Source: Alitiscatomonas aceti (lineage in GTDB: Bacteria > Bacillota > Clostridia > Lachnospirales > Lachnospiraceae). From it: 64,000 nt of DNA. Below, piece after piece: positions 15,992 to 23,921 of the stretch. The notes beneath the pieces are model-generated. The model saw only the letters and a program-made list of their open reading frames with translations, had not been told where the DNA came from and did not search any database. The first letter of the stretch is position 1. The number at the start of each line of letters is the position of its first letter. The position numbers were made by a program, and so were the translations under genes. The stretch spans positions 1 to 64,000 of the forward strand of contig NZ_JAOQJF010000017.1 in NCBI RefSeq assembly GCF_025567195.1, read 5' to 3'.

Positions 15992-16689
15992 AAGACAGGA
16001 TTTTAGTGGTAGAAGACGACAAGAGGATCAGCAGCTTTTTTAAGACCGTTCTGGAATCCAACCGTTATGACGTGATCATGGCGTCCACCGGCTCGGAGGC
16101 GTACAGCCTGATCACATCCCAGTGCCCGGATCTGGTGATCCTGGACCTGGGACTGCCGGATATGGACGGTATGAACATCCTGCGGAGCGTCCGGGAGTGG
16201 TCCTCCATGCCGGTGATCGTGGTTTCCGCCAGGACCCATGAGAAGGACAAGGTGGAGGCCCTGGATCTGGGAGCTGACGATTATATCACCAAGCCCTTCG
16301 GAACGTCGGAGCTTCTGGCCCGCATCCGCACGGCCATCCGCCATTCCCGGGCGGCCTTTTTAAACCAGGGCGGCGCGCCCACGGGCACCTTTGTATCCGG
16401 CGGACTCACCATCGACTATGATAAGCACCGGGTATTTGTGGACGGGACCGATGCGGGACTGACCCAGAACGAGTATAAGATCGTCAGCCTTCTGGGGAAA
16501 TATGCCGGGAAGGTGATGACCTATGATTCCATCATCAAGGAGATCTGGGGGCCCAACATGAAAAACGACAACCGGATCCTTCGGGTCAACATGGCCAATA
16601 TCCGCCGGAAGATCGAAAAAAATCCTGCGGAGCCCCAGTATATTTTCACGGAGGTGGGCGTGGGCTACCGGATCGTGGAGCCGGATTAA
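15982..16689 (+). CDS. KdpE-like response regulator, OmpR family
   Basis: The 235-residue regulator begins at GTG 15982 inside the kinase gene. The receiver domain (about 5-118) has the acidic pair 'VVEDDKR', the phosphorylation site in 'PDLVILDLGLPDMDG' and the lysine in 'DDYITKPFG'. The winged-helix DNA-binding domain follows ('LTQNEYKIVSLLGKYAGKVM', 'NILRVNMANIRRKIE'-like segment). It forms a pair with the preceding kinase and probably controls transport genes elsewhere. Its stop overlaps the stop of the convergent pdaA-like gene by 4 bases. Confidence 0.88.
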   Translation: MEIKDRILVVEDDKRISSFFKTVLESNRYDVIMASTGSEAYSLITSQCPDLVILDLGLPDMDGMNILRSVREWSSMPVIVVSARTHEKDKVEALDLGADDYITKPFGTSELLARIRTAIRHSRAAFLNQGGAPTGTFVSGGLTIDYDKHRVFVDGTDAGLTQNEYKIVSLLGKYAGKVMTYDSIIKEIWGPNMKNDNRILRVNMANIRRKIEKNPAEPQYIFTEVGVGYRIVEPD

Positions 16690-17495
16690 GGGGCGGCCAG
16701 GGCATCGATGGAACGGAAGGTATAGCCCATTTCCTCCCAGCTGGTCAGAAGCTCGTCAAGGATGGCGGCGTTGGTGGAGGAGGTACTGTGGAGAAGGACA
16801 ATGGCTCCTGGGTGGATACGGCCCAGGAGCTTTTTAAATGCCTCTTCTTTTGAAGGCTGCCTATCCTGGTACCAGTCCACGTAGGCCAGGCTCCAGAAGA
16901 AGGTGTGGTAGCCCAGGTCCTTTGCCATCTGAAGGTTTTCCACGCTGTATTTTCCCTGGGGCGGCCGGTAGTATTTTGGCATGGCCTGGCCGGTGATCTC
17001 CTGGAATTTTTCCTCCAGGCTGGTGAGCTCCTTCTGAAAGTCTTCCTTTGAAGCAATCTTTGACATGTCCGGGTGGTGATAGGTGTGGTTGGCTACGATG
17101 TGGCCTTCGGAGATCATGCGCTTCACCAGGTCCGGGCTGGTCTCCAGGTAGTTTCCCACCACAAAAAAGGCTGCCGGGACCCGGTGCTTTTTCAGGGCGT
17201 CCAGGATCGCCGGAGTATTGCCGTTTTCATAACCGGCGTCAAAGGTGAGATAGAGGACCTTTTCATCGGTCATCTGGGCATAGGAGGCGTTGTACTGCAT
17301 AAGCTCGTCGGCGGTGGCATTGGCTGTCGGCGGCTTGCCTTCAGCCTGGAAGCTCAGGCCCCAGTTCCCGTCGGCATTGGCAGCCGCAGGGGCGGCCGGC
17401 CCGCACCTTTGTTCTTTTACAGAAGCGGCCAGGGATCCGGCTCCAAAGGAGAAGCAGAATAAAAGGAGAACAGAGATCATTTTTTTGAAATTCAT
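16686..17495 (-). CDS. pdaA: Polysaccharide deacetylase, PdaA-like
   Basis: The 269-residue protein has an N-terminal signal peptide ('VLLLFCFSFGAGSLAASV'). Its NodB-type catalytic domain has the catalytic/metal aspartates in 'LYLTFDAGYENG', the metal histidines in 'VANHTYHHPDM' and the 'YYRPPQGKYS' motif. This matches PdaA, which deacetylates N-acetylmuramic acid on the way to muramic delta-lactam in spore cortex. Length and the AGYENG variant agree with PdaA rather than a general chitin deacetylase. In a spore former it would act in the forespore wall; in a non-spore former, in general peptidoglycan modification. Confidence 0.85.
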   Translation of the reverse strand: MNFKKMISVLLLFCFSFGAGSLAASVKEQRCGPAAPAAANADGNWGLSFQAEGKPPTANATADELMQYNASYAQMTDEKVLYLTFDAGYENGNTPAILDALKKHRVPAAFFVVGNYLETSPDLVKRMISEGHIVANHTYHHPDMSKIASKEDFQKELTSLEEKFQEITGQAMPKYYRPPQGKYSVENLQMAKDLGYHTFFWSLAYVDWYQDRQPSKEEAFKKLLGRIHPGAIVLLHSTSSTNAAILDELLTSWEEMGYTFRSIDALAAP

Positions 17496-17623
17496 GAAAG
17501 TATCTCCATCCTATACAGATCTTTCTAGGAGCATATGACGGGGAGTGCTGGGAAATGCCGGGAAACCAGTGGAAACGGACGGAAAAATGTGGTAAGATAA
17601 GCGGGCAGAAAGGATGAGAATAT

Positions 17624-18262
17624 ATGAAGATACGGATTCGGAGACTTCTTGTGCCGGTGTTCTGGCTGCTGGCTGTGGCCTGCCTGATCGAGCTTCCCCT
17701 GGGGCAGACCACAATTTTTGGAGAGGATGTGATCCTCTGGGACACACTTTTCAGGGCTGTGGCGGCTTCCCCGGTGCTGATCCATTTTTACAGGGAGGAC
17801 GCGGTGTTCAGAGGAAAGGAACGCTGGGGATGGAAGGAGGCTGCCCTTTGGGCGGCAGCGGGCTTTGGCCTTTCTCTTCTGGGGACCCTGGTAGTCCAGG
17901 TCCTTTCGCGGGCCGGTCTCCAGGCGGATATGTCCATGGTGGAGGAAAACCTGCTGTCGGGTCCGCTGTGGCTGGAGCTTACGGTGCTCCTGGCGGCTTC
18001 TCCGTTTCTGGAGGAGATCTTTTTCCGGGGGATCTTATTCCAGCGGCTGAAGGAGCTGATGTCTGTGAAGGCGGCGGCAGTGGTTTCTGCCCTGGTATTC
18101 GGCCTGTACCATGGGACTCTCACCCAGGGGATCTATGGATTTTTCATGGGACTGGCGCTGGTCTGGGCCATGGAAAGGACCCAGACGGTGAAAGCGCCGG
18201 TGGTGGTCCACATGGCTGCCAATCTGGCGGGACTTCTGGCGGCAGCCGTAAATCTGCCATAA
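17624..18262 (+). CDS. CPBP family intramembrane glutamic endopeptidase
   Basis: The 212-residue membrane protein has about six hydrophobic segments and the three Abi/CPBP (Rce1-like) motifs. These are 'FLEEIFFRGILFQRL' with the EExxxR pair (about 127-141), 'FGLYHG' (about 160) and 'VVHMAANLAG' near the end. Members are intramembrane proteases, some involved in bacteriocin immunity or prenyl-protein-like processing; the substrate here is unknown. The start follows AGAAAGGATGAG. It stands alone between pdaA and the DUF5722 gene. Confidence 0.88.
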   Translation: MKIRIRRLLVPVFWLLAVACLIELPLGQTTIFGEDVILWDTLFRAVAASPVLIHFYREDAVFRGKERWGWKEAALWAAAGFGLSLLGTLVVQVLSRAGLQADMSMVEENLLSGPLWLELTVLLAASPFLEEIFFRGILFQRLKELMSVKAAAVVSALVFGLYHGTLTQGIYGFFMGLALVWAMERTQTVKAPVVVHMAANLAGLLAAAVNLP

Positions 18263-18307
18263 AGTCGTAAGAGAAACGTAAATATATCATAATCATAACG
18301 TAATGAG

Positions 18308-18342
18308 GCAATGGTATAATATCATAGACATTATACCATTGC
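18308..18342. promoter_or_regulatory. 13-bp perfect inverted repeat with TATAAT, likely operator/promoter
   Basis: GCAATGGTATAAT (18308-18320) is exactly mirrored by ATTATACCATTGC (18330-18342) with 9 bases between. TATAAT lies inside each arm on opposite strands. A second hairpin, TCTGCG (18353-18358) with CGCAGA (18364-18369), follows. No T-run follows either stem, so an operator or leader structure is more likely than a terminator. Both lie in the 172-base gap before the DUF5722 gene. Confidence 0.6.
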
Positions 18343-18434
18343 GCATCTGGTTTCTGCGTTTATCGCAGAGATCCAGGCGCTTCATTCCCCCGGAGGGGAT
18401 AATCAGCAGCATAAAGACAGGAAGGAAATGCGAC

Positions 18435-20147
18435 ATGAAAAAGAAAAATCTGATCAAAGGCGGCGCAGCAGGGCTCCTCACGCTCCTTTTGACGGCGGCT
18501 ATGGGCTGCTTTGCCAGCTTTGCATATGACAGCGCGTCCTTAAAGACGTGTACAGTGGAGAACCGGAATACGGTGGTGATCACCGGAACGGCTGAAAAAG
18601 ACGTGCCCCAGGAGACGGTCCCAGAGACCTTAGAGGACGGGACCGTGGTGCCTCCGGAGACGGAGGTTCCCGACGACGGCTATTATTATCTGTTTGAGCT
18701 GCAGCCCTATGAAACAGGGATCGGATCCCGGACGGACTATGCGGCCTGGTGCGATAAAACGGAAAAGCTGAAATTCAGCCTTCCTTTTTCCGGCGGAGAC
18801 TCAGATCCTAGGCTGTATTCCCGGTTTGTGGTGGCCCTTAAGATCGGGGATACCTACCAGGCCATCAGCGCTCCCATTTATGTGACCAATCCCGGCGACG
18901 TGGCTTCCTTTACCGAGGAGTATCCGGAGGCCATGAGCAAAAAGGGGCTTCTGATCGAGCTGGATATGCTGGGAGACGCCATGGAGCTGGGCGTAAAGCA
19001 CACCACCATCAATATCCCCTACCACCACATCATCGGAGGGAACCTGAAATACCGCTATAACGGAAAGGACTATTATTTCAATGAGGAACTGATCGCCAGC
19101 TACGATAAGATGATCAGCTCCTTCTCCAATAAAGGGATCATCGTCACGGCCATCCTCTTAAACGGCTGGAACGACGCCCACCCAGAGCTCCACGAGGCCG
19201 GCCTGGCAAAGAGCAGCAGCGCCTTTTACTACGGCTTCAACGTGTCCACGCCGGAGGGCTATGAGACCACCAGGGCCTTATTCTCCTTTATGGCAGAGCG
19301 GTATTCCGGTGTGGATTATAAGCATGGCCGGGTGTCCAACTGGATCGTGGGAAATGAGGTAAACAATAATAAAAACTGGAACTACGTGGGGCCCATGGAT
19401 CTGGCGTCCTACACGAAGCTTTATGAAAAGAACTTCCGTGTGGCGTATACGGCCATCAAGAGCCGCAGTAAGAATGCCCGCGTGTTCTTTTCCACGGACT
19501 ATGAGTGGAAAAAACAGAATACGAACCTCCAGTATGCGGCCAAGGATTTCATCGACCTTTTCAACGCCGGGATCAGCGCTGAGGGAAATATTGAATGGGG
19601 CCTGGCCTACCACCCGTATCCGTATCCTATGACGGAGCCGGAATTCTGGGACGACGACCAGACAGGAATGGTAAACGAGACCTTCGAGTCCCCGGTGGTC
19701 AATTTCAAGAACCTCCATGTTCTGACGGATTATTTCCAGCAGGCCCATATGCGGACGGCCGGAGGGCAGGTGCGCCATATCATCCTTTCCGAGGAGGGCT
19801 TCACCTCTGACAGCATTTCCAGGGGAAAGGTATACGATATCCAGGCGGCGGCCTTTGCCTATGCCTACTATCTGGTGGACAATAACCCCTATATCGACGC
19901 CTTTATATTAAACCGTCAGGTGGACGCCATCACGGAGGTGGAGACCTCCTGTGCCTTCGGGCTCTGGACCGTGGATATGTCCAGGCCGGATAAGGTGATC
20001 GCCGTAATGCCGAAGAATATCTACCAGGTATTTAAACATATCGATACAAGGAAATCCCTGCGGTATTCGGAGTTTGCAAAGTCCATTGTGGGAATTTCCG
20101 ACTGGAGCGAGGTGATCCCTGGATTTGATCCGGAAAAGTACCAATAA
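18435..20147 (+). CDS. Secreted DUF5722 protein, glycoside-hydrolase-like barrel
   Basis: ATG 18435 has AGGAAGGAAATG upstream and opens a signal peptide ('GGAAGLLTLLLTAAMGCFAS'), giving 570 residues. After an N-terminal beta domain (about 30-160), the main part (about 175-540) matches DUF5722, a TIM-barrel-like region with 'WIVGNEVNNNKNWNY' and 'LSEEGFTSDSI', resembling the two acidic catalytic segments of clan A glycoside hydrolases. DUF5722 itself has no assigned substrate. I read it as an exported enzyme acting on glycans. The inverted repeat upstream suggests dedicated control. Confidence 0.82.
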   Translation: MKKKNLIKGGAAGLLTLLLTAAMGCFASFAYDSASLKTCTVENRNTVVITGTAEKDVPQETVPETLEDGTVVPPETEVPDDGYYYLFELQPYETGIGSRTDYAAWCDKTEKLKFSLPFSGGDSDPRLYSRFVVALKIGDTYQAISAPIYVTNPGDVASFTEEYPEAMSKKGLLIELDMLGDAMELGVKHTTINIPYHHIIGGNLKYRYNGKDYYFNEELIASYDKMISSFSNKGIIVTAILLNGWNDAHPELHEAGLAKSSSAFYYGFNVSTPEGYETTRALFSFMAERYSGVDYKHGRVSNWIVGNEVNNNKNWNYVGPMDLASYTKLYEKNFRVAYTAIKSRSKNARVFFSTDYEWKKQNTNLQYAAKDFIDLFNAGISAEGNIEWGLAYHPYPYPMTEPEFWDDDQTGMVNETFESPVVNFKNLHVLTDYFQQAHMRTAGGQVRHIILSEEGFTSDSISRGKVYDIQAAAFAYAYYLVDNNPYIDAFILNRQVDAITEVETSCAFGLWTVDMSRPDKVIAVMPKNIYQVFKHIDTRKSLRYSEFAKSIVGISDWSEVIPGFDPEKYQ

Positions 20148-20213
20148 ACAATACCAATAAACGGAAAAATATTTTTGGGAAATTGTAGAAAACGTGGAAA
20201 TTCGGCCGGTTTA

Positions 20214-20242
20214 TTGACAAATTTCCGGCAGTAGCCTATAAT
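20214..20242 (+). promoter_or_regulatory. Full-consensus sigma-A promoter before the DUF6465 gene
   Basis: TTGACA (20214-20219) and TATAAT (20237-20242) match consensus at all 12 positions with the ideal 17-base spacer. A 7-bp inverted pair GGAAATT (20196-20202) / AATTTCC (20220-20226) flanks the -35 box and could be an operator. Expected to be very strong. Confidence 0.9.
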
Positions 20243-20337
20243 CGGAGCTTGAAATAAGCCGATCACTGACAGCATTTAATTAGAAAGACGACAGCTTGGT
20301 ATAAGTCAGATGGCGTATGATTATAGGAGGATGGATC

Positions 20338-20745
20338 ATGGCAAGAAAAACGAATGCTGCTGTGAAAGAGGCAACTGCAAAAACAACGGCCGCAAAGGCT
20401 GCGGCTGTGAAAGAAACAACGGTAAAAGAGGTTCCGGCGACGGCTTCCGAAGGCAAGTCCGCAGAGCCGGCTAAGGAAGCTAAGAAGGCTCCCGCCAGAA
20501 AGACGGCTGCCAGAAAAGCTCCGGCTGCAAAGCCTGTGGAGGTAAAGAGCAGCGTTTACGTACAGTTTGCAGGAAAGGAATTTTCTGAGAGCAGCCTGAC
20601 AGAGGCTGTGAAGGAAGCGTATACGGCTCTTGGAAACAGGGCGGAGGATATCCGGACCATTGATATTTATGTAAAGCCGGAGGAGAGTGTCGCTTACTAT
20701 ACAGTAAACGGCCAGGGCTCCGATGAATTTAAGATCCAGCTGTAA
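20338..20745 (+). CDS. DUF6465 protein with lysine/alanine-rich histone-like tail
   Basis: The 135-residue protein has two parts. Residues 1-70 are low-complexity Lys, Ala, Thr and Glu with repeated 'KKAPARKTAARKAPAAK'-type blocks like eukaryotic H1 or bacterial histone-like tails. Residues 72-135 form the compact DUF6465 domain ('VYVQFAGKEFSESSLTEAV' through 'YYTVNGQGSDEFKIQL'). GGAGG precedes ATG 20338. The consensus promoter predicts high expression. Binding nucleic acid through the basic tail is plausible but not shown, and the folded domain has no known role. Confidence 0.82.
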   Translation: MARKTNAAVKEATAKTTAAKAAAVKETTVKEVPATASEGKSAEPAKEAKKAPARKTAARKAPAAKPVEVKSSVYVQFAGKEFSESSLTEAVKEAYTALGNRAEDIRTIDIYVKPEESVAYYTVNGQGSDEFKIQL

Positions 20746-20759
20746 AAACGGCGGATGGG

Positions 20760-20790
20760 AAGGCACTGGTTTTAAAGCCAGTGCCTTTTT
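20760..20790. terminator. Bidirectional terminator between DUF6465 and membrane gene
   Basis: AAGGCACTGG (20760-20769) pairs with CCAGTGCCTT (20778-20787), a perfect 10-bp stem with an 8-base loop, followed by TTT. On the minus strand the stem is followed by TCCC, so it works best for the plus-strand gene. The stop codon of the convergent membrane gene (20772-20774) lies in the loop. Confidence 0.85.
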
Positions 20791-21341
20791 AAGATCCGGA
20801 TCCTCCGGCAGAAAAGCCAGAGCCACAGTCCGGCAAATACAGTAAGAAAAAATTCCAGGGCGCTGGAGATCATGAAGCCGGAAAGGACCAGGAGGGCGGC
20901 GGTGGCGGCGATGGCAAAGCCCAGAAGGCCCGTACACAGGGAAAAATGGCCGGGATACTGGAAATACAGCTTCAGATCCAGGCTGGTGATGGCCAGATAA
21001 AAAAACACTGTGGCCAAAAAGGCCAGGGCCACATGGACAGAGGCCAGGAGCTTCATTTTTCCAGGTCTGTAAGGAATGAAAACGGAAACCAGCAGGAGAA
21101 GGAGCGCCAGGTCTGTCAGAGCCGCTTCCCGCTTCGAAGCCAGGCCGGCTCCAGCCATGGAAACGGCCCGTCGGATGAGAAAGCGGAAAAAGCCTCCGGT
21201 GAGGAGGGCCCACAGGATCAGGAAAAATGAACCGGGGCTCTCGCTTCCTGCGACGGAAAAGTTTGATGTGAGCCAGTTGGAACTGCCTGCGGCCAGAGCG
21301 GCTGCGGCAGGAATGAGAAACCAGGAAAATATTGCTGCCAT
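20772..21341 (-). CDS. Multi-pass membrane protein of unknown function
   Basis: The start at 21341 has a strong AGGAGGAGG on the minus strand, giving 189 residues. About six hydrophobic segments are visible ('WFLIPAAAALAAG', 'FFLILWALLTGGFF', 'LALLLLLVSVFIPY', 'VALAFLATVFFYLAI', 'LLGFAIAATAALLVL', 'FFLTVFAGLWLWLFC') with a basic C-terminus. The overall pattern recalls DUF998-type membrane proteins, but I cannot identify it firmly. It converges on the DUF6465 gene and is divergent from the rRNA methyltransferase gene, sharing a 47-base upstream gap with it. Confidence 0.7.
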   Translation of the reverse strand: MAAIFSWFLIPAAAALAAGSSNWLTSNFSVAGSESPGSFFLILWALLTGGFFRFLIRRAVSMAGAGLASKREAALTDLALLLLLVSVFIPYRPGKMKLLASVHVALAFLATVFFYLAITSLDLKLYFQYPGHFSLCTGLLGFAIAATAALLVLSGFMISSALEFFLTVFAGLWLWLFCRRIRILKRHWL

Positions 21342-21388
21342 AAACTTCCTCCTCCTGTTAGGATGCGCGGAAGGCGGGAAAGGATACG

Positions 21389-22870
21389 ATGAAAAAAATG
21401 GAAAACATAAGCCTCCCGGAGGCATTTGTGGAAAAGATGAGCAGGCTCCTGGGAGACGGGGCCGGAAATTTTTTTGAGAGCTACGAAAGGGAGCGGAGCT
21501 TTGGCCTGCGGGTAAATCCTTTAAAGGCCGGAGAGCGGCTGCCAGGGCTCCTTTCGGGTCTGGAGCGGATTCCCTGGAGCCGGGAGGGATTTTATTATCC
21601 GGAGGAGCTCCGGCCGGGAAAGCACCCGCTCCATGAGGCGGGAGCCTATTATATCCAGGAGCCCAGCGCCCAGGCGTGCGCCGAGGCCCTGGATCCCAGG
21701 CCGGGAGAACGGATCCTGGACCTCTGTGCGGCTCCAGGCGGAAAGAGTACCCATCTGGCAGGAAAGATGGAACAGAAGGGGCTTCTGGTGTGCAATGAGA
21801 TCCATCCGGCCCGGGCAAAGATCCTGTCCCAGAACATCGAGCGCATGGGGATCGGAAACGCAGTGGTCACCAATATGGAGCCTGCGGGCCTGGTCCCTGG
21901 GTTCCGGGAGTTTTTCGACGGCATCGCCGTGGACGCTCCCTGCTCCGGGGAAGGGATGTTCCGGAAGGATGAGAATGCAAGGCTGGAATGGAGCCCGGCC
22001 CAGGTAGCCGTGTGCGCGGCCCGTCAGGACCAGATCCTGGACTGTGCGGCTGCCATGGTGCGGCCCGGCGGACGGATCCTTTATTCCACCTGTACCTTTT
22101 CCCCGGAGGAAAACGAACAGACAGCGGCCCGGTTTCTGGAGCGTCACCCGGAATTCTGCCTAGAGAGGCCCCGTGCCGCCGGATTTTTTTCTGAGGGCAG
22201 GCCGGAGTGGGCGGAGTCTGTGGGCTTGAAAGAGCAGAGGGACGAGCTTAGAAAAACGGTCCGTATCTGGCCCCATGAGACCGGTGGGGAGGGCCATTTT
22301 ATGGCGCTTTTTGTAAAAAACGGAGACGGGGCAGGAGATTCCGGTGGAATGGAGCCGGACCGCAGACAGAAGGACGGAAGGAAGAAAAGGGGAGGAGAAA
22401 AGAAGGACAAGAGAGCCGGAAAGGATCAGGGAGAGCTTATGGAGGCAGCCCGCTTCCTTAAGGAGAACGTGCGGGAGCCGGACCGTCTCCTGGCTGGAAG
22501 ACGGTTCCTCACCTTTGGGGACAACGTATACCTGGTCCCGGAGGAAACGCCGGAGCTTACAAAGATCCGGGTGCTCCGGCCGGGACTCCAGGCGGGGACC
22601 TTAAAAAAAGGCCGTATGGAACCGGCCCATGCCCTGGCCCTGTTTCTTAAAAAGGAAGACGTCTTCCAGTGGGCAGAGCTTGGGACGGGAGAGACCGCGG
22701 CAAAGTATCTCCGGGGCGAGGCCATAGGAGCCGGGGAGCTGGAGGCCGTTTCCGGAGGGGATTTAAAGGGCTGGGTCCTGATGACTGTGGACGGCTTTTC
22801 CCTGGGATTTGCCAAGGCGGACCGGGGAGTCCTTAAAAATCATTATCCCAAGGGCTTAAGGAGGCCGTAG
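21389..22870 (+). CDS. rsmF: rRNA cytosine-C5 methyltransferase, RsmF/NOL1-NOP2-Sun family
   Basis: The 493-residue SAM-dependent enzyme makes 5-methylcytosine in rRNA. The Rossmann core has motif I 'LDLCAAPGGKSTHLAGKM', the catalytic cysteine of motif IV in 'DAPCSGEGMFRKD' and the releasing cysteine of motif VI in 'YSTCTFSPEENE'. A charged linker (about 310-345, Lys/Arg/Gly-rich) leads to a C-terminal PUA-like RsmF domain. This two-part layout matches RsmF-type proteins of Firmicutes (YebU-like). Exact rRNA position not determinable here. The 3' end overlaps the convergent rluA-like gene by 38 bases. Confidence 0.9.
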   Translation: MKKMENISLPEAFVEKMSRLLGDGAGNFFESYERERSFGLRVNPLKAGERLPGLLSGLERIPWSREGFYYPEELRPGKHPLHEAGAYYIQEPSAQACAEALDPRPGERILDLCAAPGGKSTHLAGKMEQKGLLVCNEIHPARAKILSQNIERMGIGNAVVTNMEPAGLVPGFREFFDGIAVDAPCSGEGMFRKDENARLEWSPAQVAVCAARQDQILDCAAAMVRPGGRILYSTCTFSPEENEQTAARFLERHPEFCLERPRAAGFFSEGRPEWAESVGLKEQRDELRKTVRIWPHETGGEGHFMALFVKNGDGAGDSGGMEPDRRQKDGRKKRGGEKKDKRAGKDQGELMEAARFLKENVREPDRLLAGRRFLTFGDNVYLVPEETPELTKIRVLRPGLQAGTLKKGRMEPAHALALFLKKEDVFQWAELGTGETAAKYLRGEAIGAGELEAVSGGDLKGWVLMTVDGFSLGFAKADRGVLKNHYPKGLRRP

Positions 22871-23807
22871 GGAGATCTGGGTCTGCCCCAGGACGGGAAA
22901 AAGAAGGAAGCTCCTGTCCCGGAAACAGGCAGGCCATATCCTCCGGCAGCGGGGCAGAAAAGATCAGGACCTCTCCCGTGAACGGATGGGAAAAGGAAAG
23001 TCTGACCGAATGCAGGGCCTGGCGGCGGATGTACCGGAAGTCGGGATTGTAGAGAAAGTCCCCGGGAAGGGGATGGCCGATATATTTCATATGGACACGG
23101 ATCTGGTGGGTGCGTCCTGTCTCAAGACGGAGACGCAGGAGCGACAGATCCGTGTTTTTATTATACAGAAGCCGTTCATACCGGGTGGACGCGGCCTCTC
23201 CATGGTCCGGGTCCGGGATCCGCTGGATGGCCGAGCCCTCCTTCCGCCCGATGGGGACGGAGACCGTTCCGCAGGCATCTGTTTTCCCACAGACAGCGGC
23301 CAGATATTCCCGGCAGATCTCCCGGCGCTCCACCTGGCCGGAGAGAAGGGAGGAGCTGAGCCCGTTTTTTGCCACCAGGAGAAGGCCGGACGTGTCTTTA
23401 TCCAGACGATTGACCGCCCGGAACACGAAGGCTTCCTGTTTCTTTCTGAAATAGTCCGCCAGGCCATTGGCCAGGGTATTGCCGTGGTTTCCCTGGGAGG
23501 GGTGGACGGCCATTCCAGCGGGCTTGTTTACCACCAGGAGGTGTGTATCCTCATACAGGATGTCCAGGTCCATGGGAACGGGCTCCACAGCTGCGGAGCT
23601 CTTTTTTTCCGCAACACGTACCTGGAGCTGGTTTCCGTCCTTCAGCACGCAGGTGGAAAAAACGGCGGTCCCGTCCACAAAAAAGCTGCCGGGAGTGTTT
23701 CTTAATCGGACCACCAGGCGGGAGGAATAGCCCCTGGACTTCAGGTATTCCGCCACAGTCATGCCGGCTTCATTCCCGGTGATCCCGTAAGTAAATGTAT
23801 TTTCCAT
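22833..23807 (-). CDS. RluA-family RNA pseudouridine synthase
   Basis: The 324-residue enzyme isomerises uridine to pseudouridine in rRNA or tRNA. An S4-like N-terminal segment (about 14-75, 'GMTVAEYLKSRGYSSRLVV') leads to the catalytic domain, with the active-site aspartate in 'AVNRLDKDTSGLLLVAKN' (about 140) and 'ETGRTHQIRVHMKYIGHPL'. The C-terminal 30 residues are a Pro/Ser-rich tail. The start codon at 23807 has no clear ribosome site on its strand, and M16 is a possible alternative. RluA, RluC and RluD types cannot be separated from the sequence alone. Confidence 0.9.
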   Translation of the reverse strand: MENTFTYGITGNEAGMTVAEYLKSRGYSSRLVVRLRNTPGSFFVDGTAVFSTCVLKDGNQLQVRVAEKKSSAAVEPVPMDLDILYEDTHLLVVNKPAGMAVHPSQGNHGNTLANGLADYFRKKQEAFVFRAVNRLDKDTSGLLLVAKNGLSSSLLSGQVERREICREYLAAVCGKTDACGTVSVPIGRKEGSAIQRIPDPDHGEAASTRYERLLYNKNTDLSLLRLRLETGRTHQIRVHMKYIGHPLPGDFLYNPDFRYIRRQALHSVRLSFSHPFTGEVLIFSAPLPEDMACLFPGQELPSFSRPGADPDLPTASLSPWDNDF

Positions 23808-23921
23808 AGGAGGGATTTTACCACAGACCGCTGTTTCTGTAAAGAAAGGCCGGGGGGCGGCATATAGTTGCAGAAAGAGCAGCGGAGAATGCGGCCGGAA
23901 AGGGAGGCCGCAGAAGGATAT

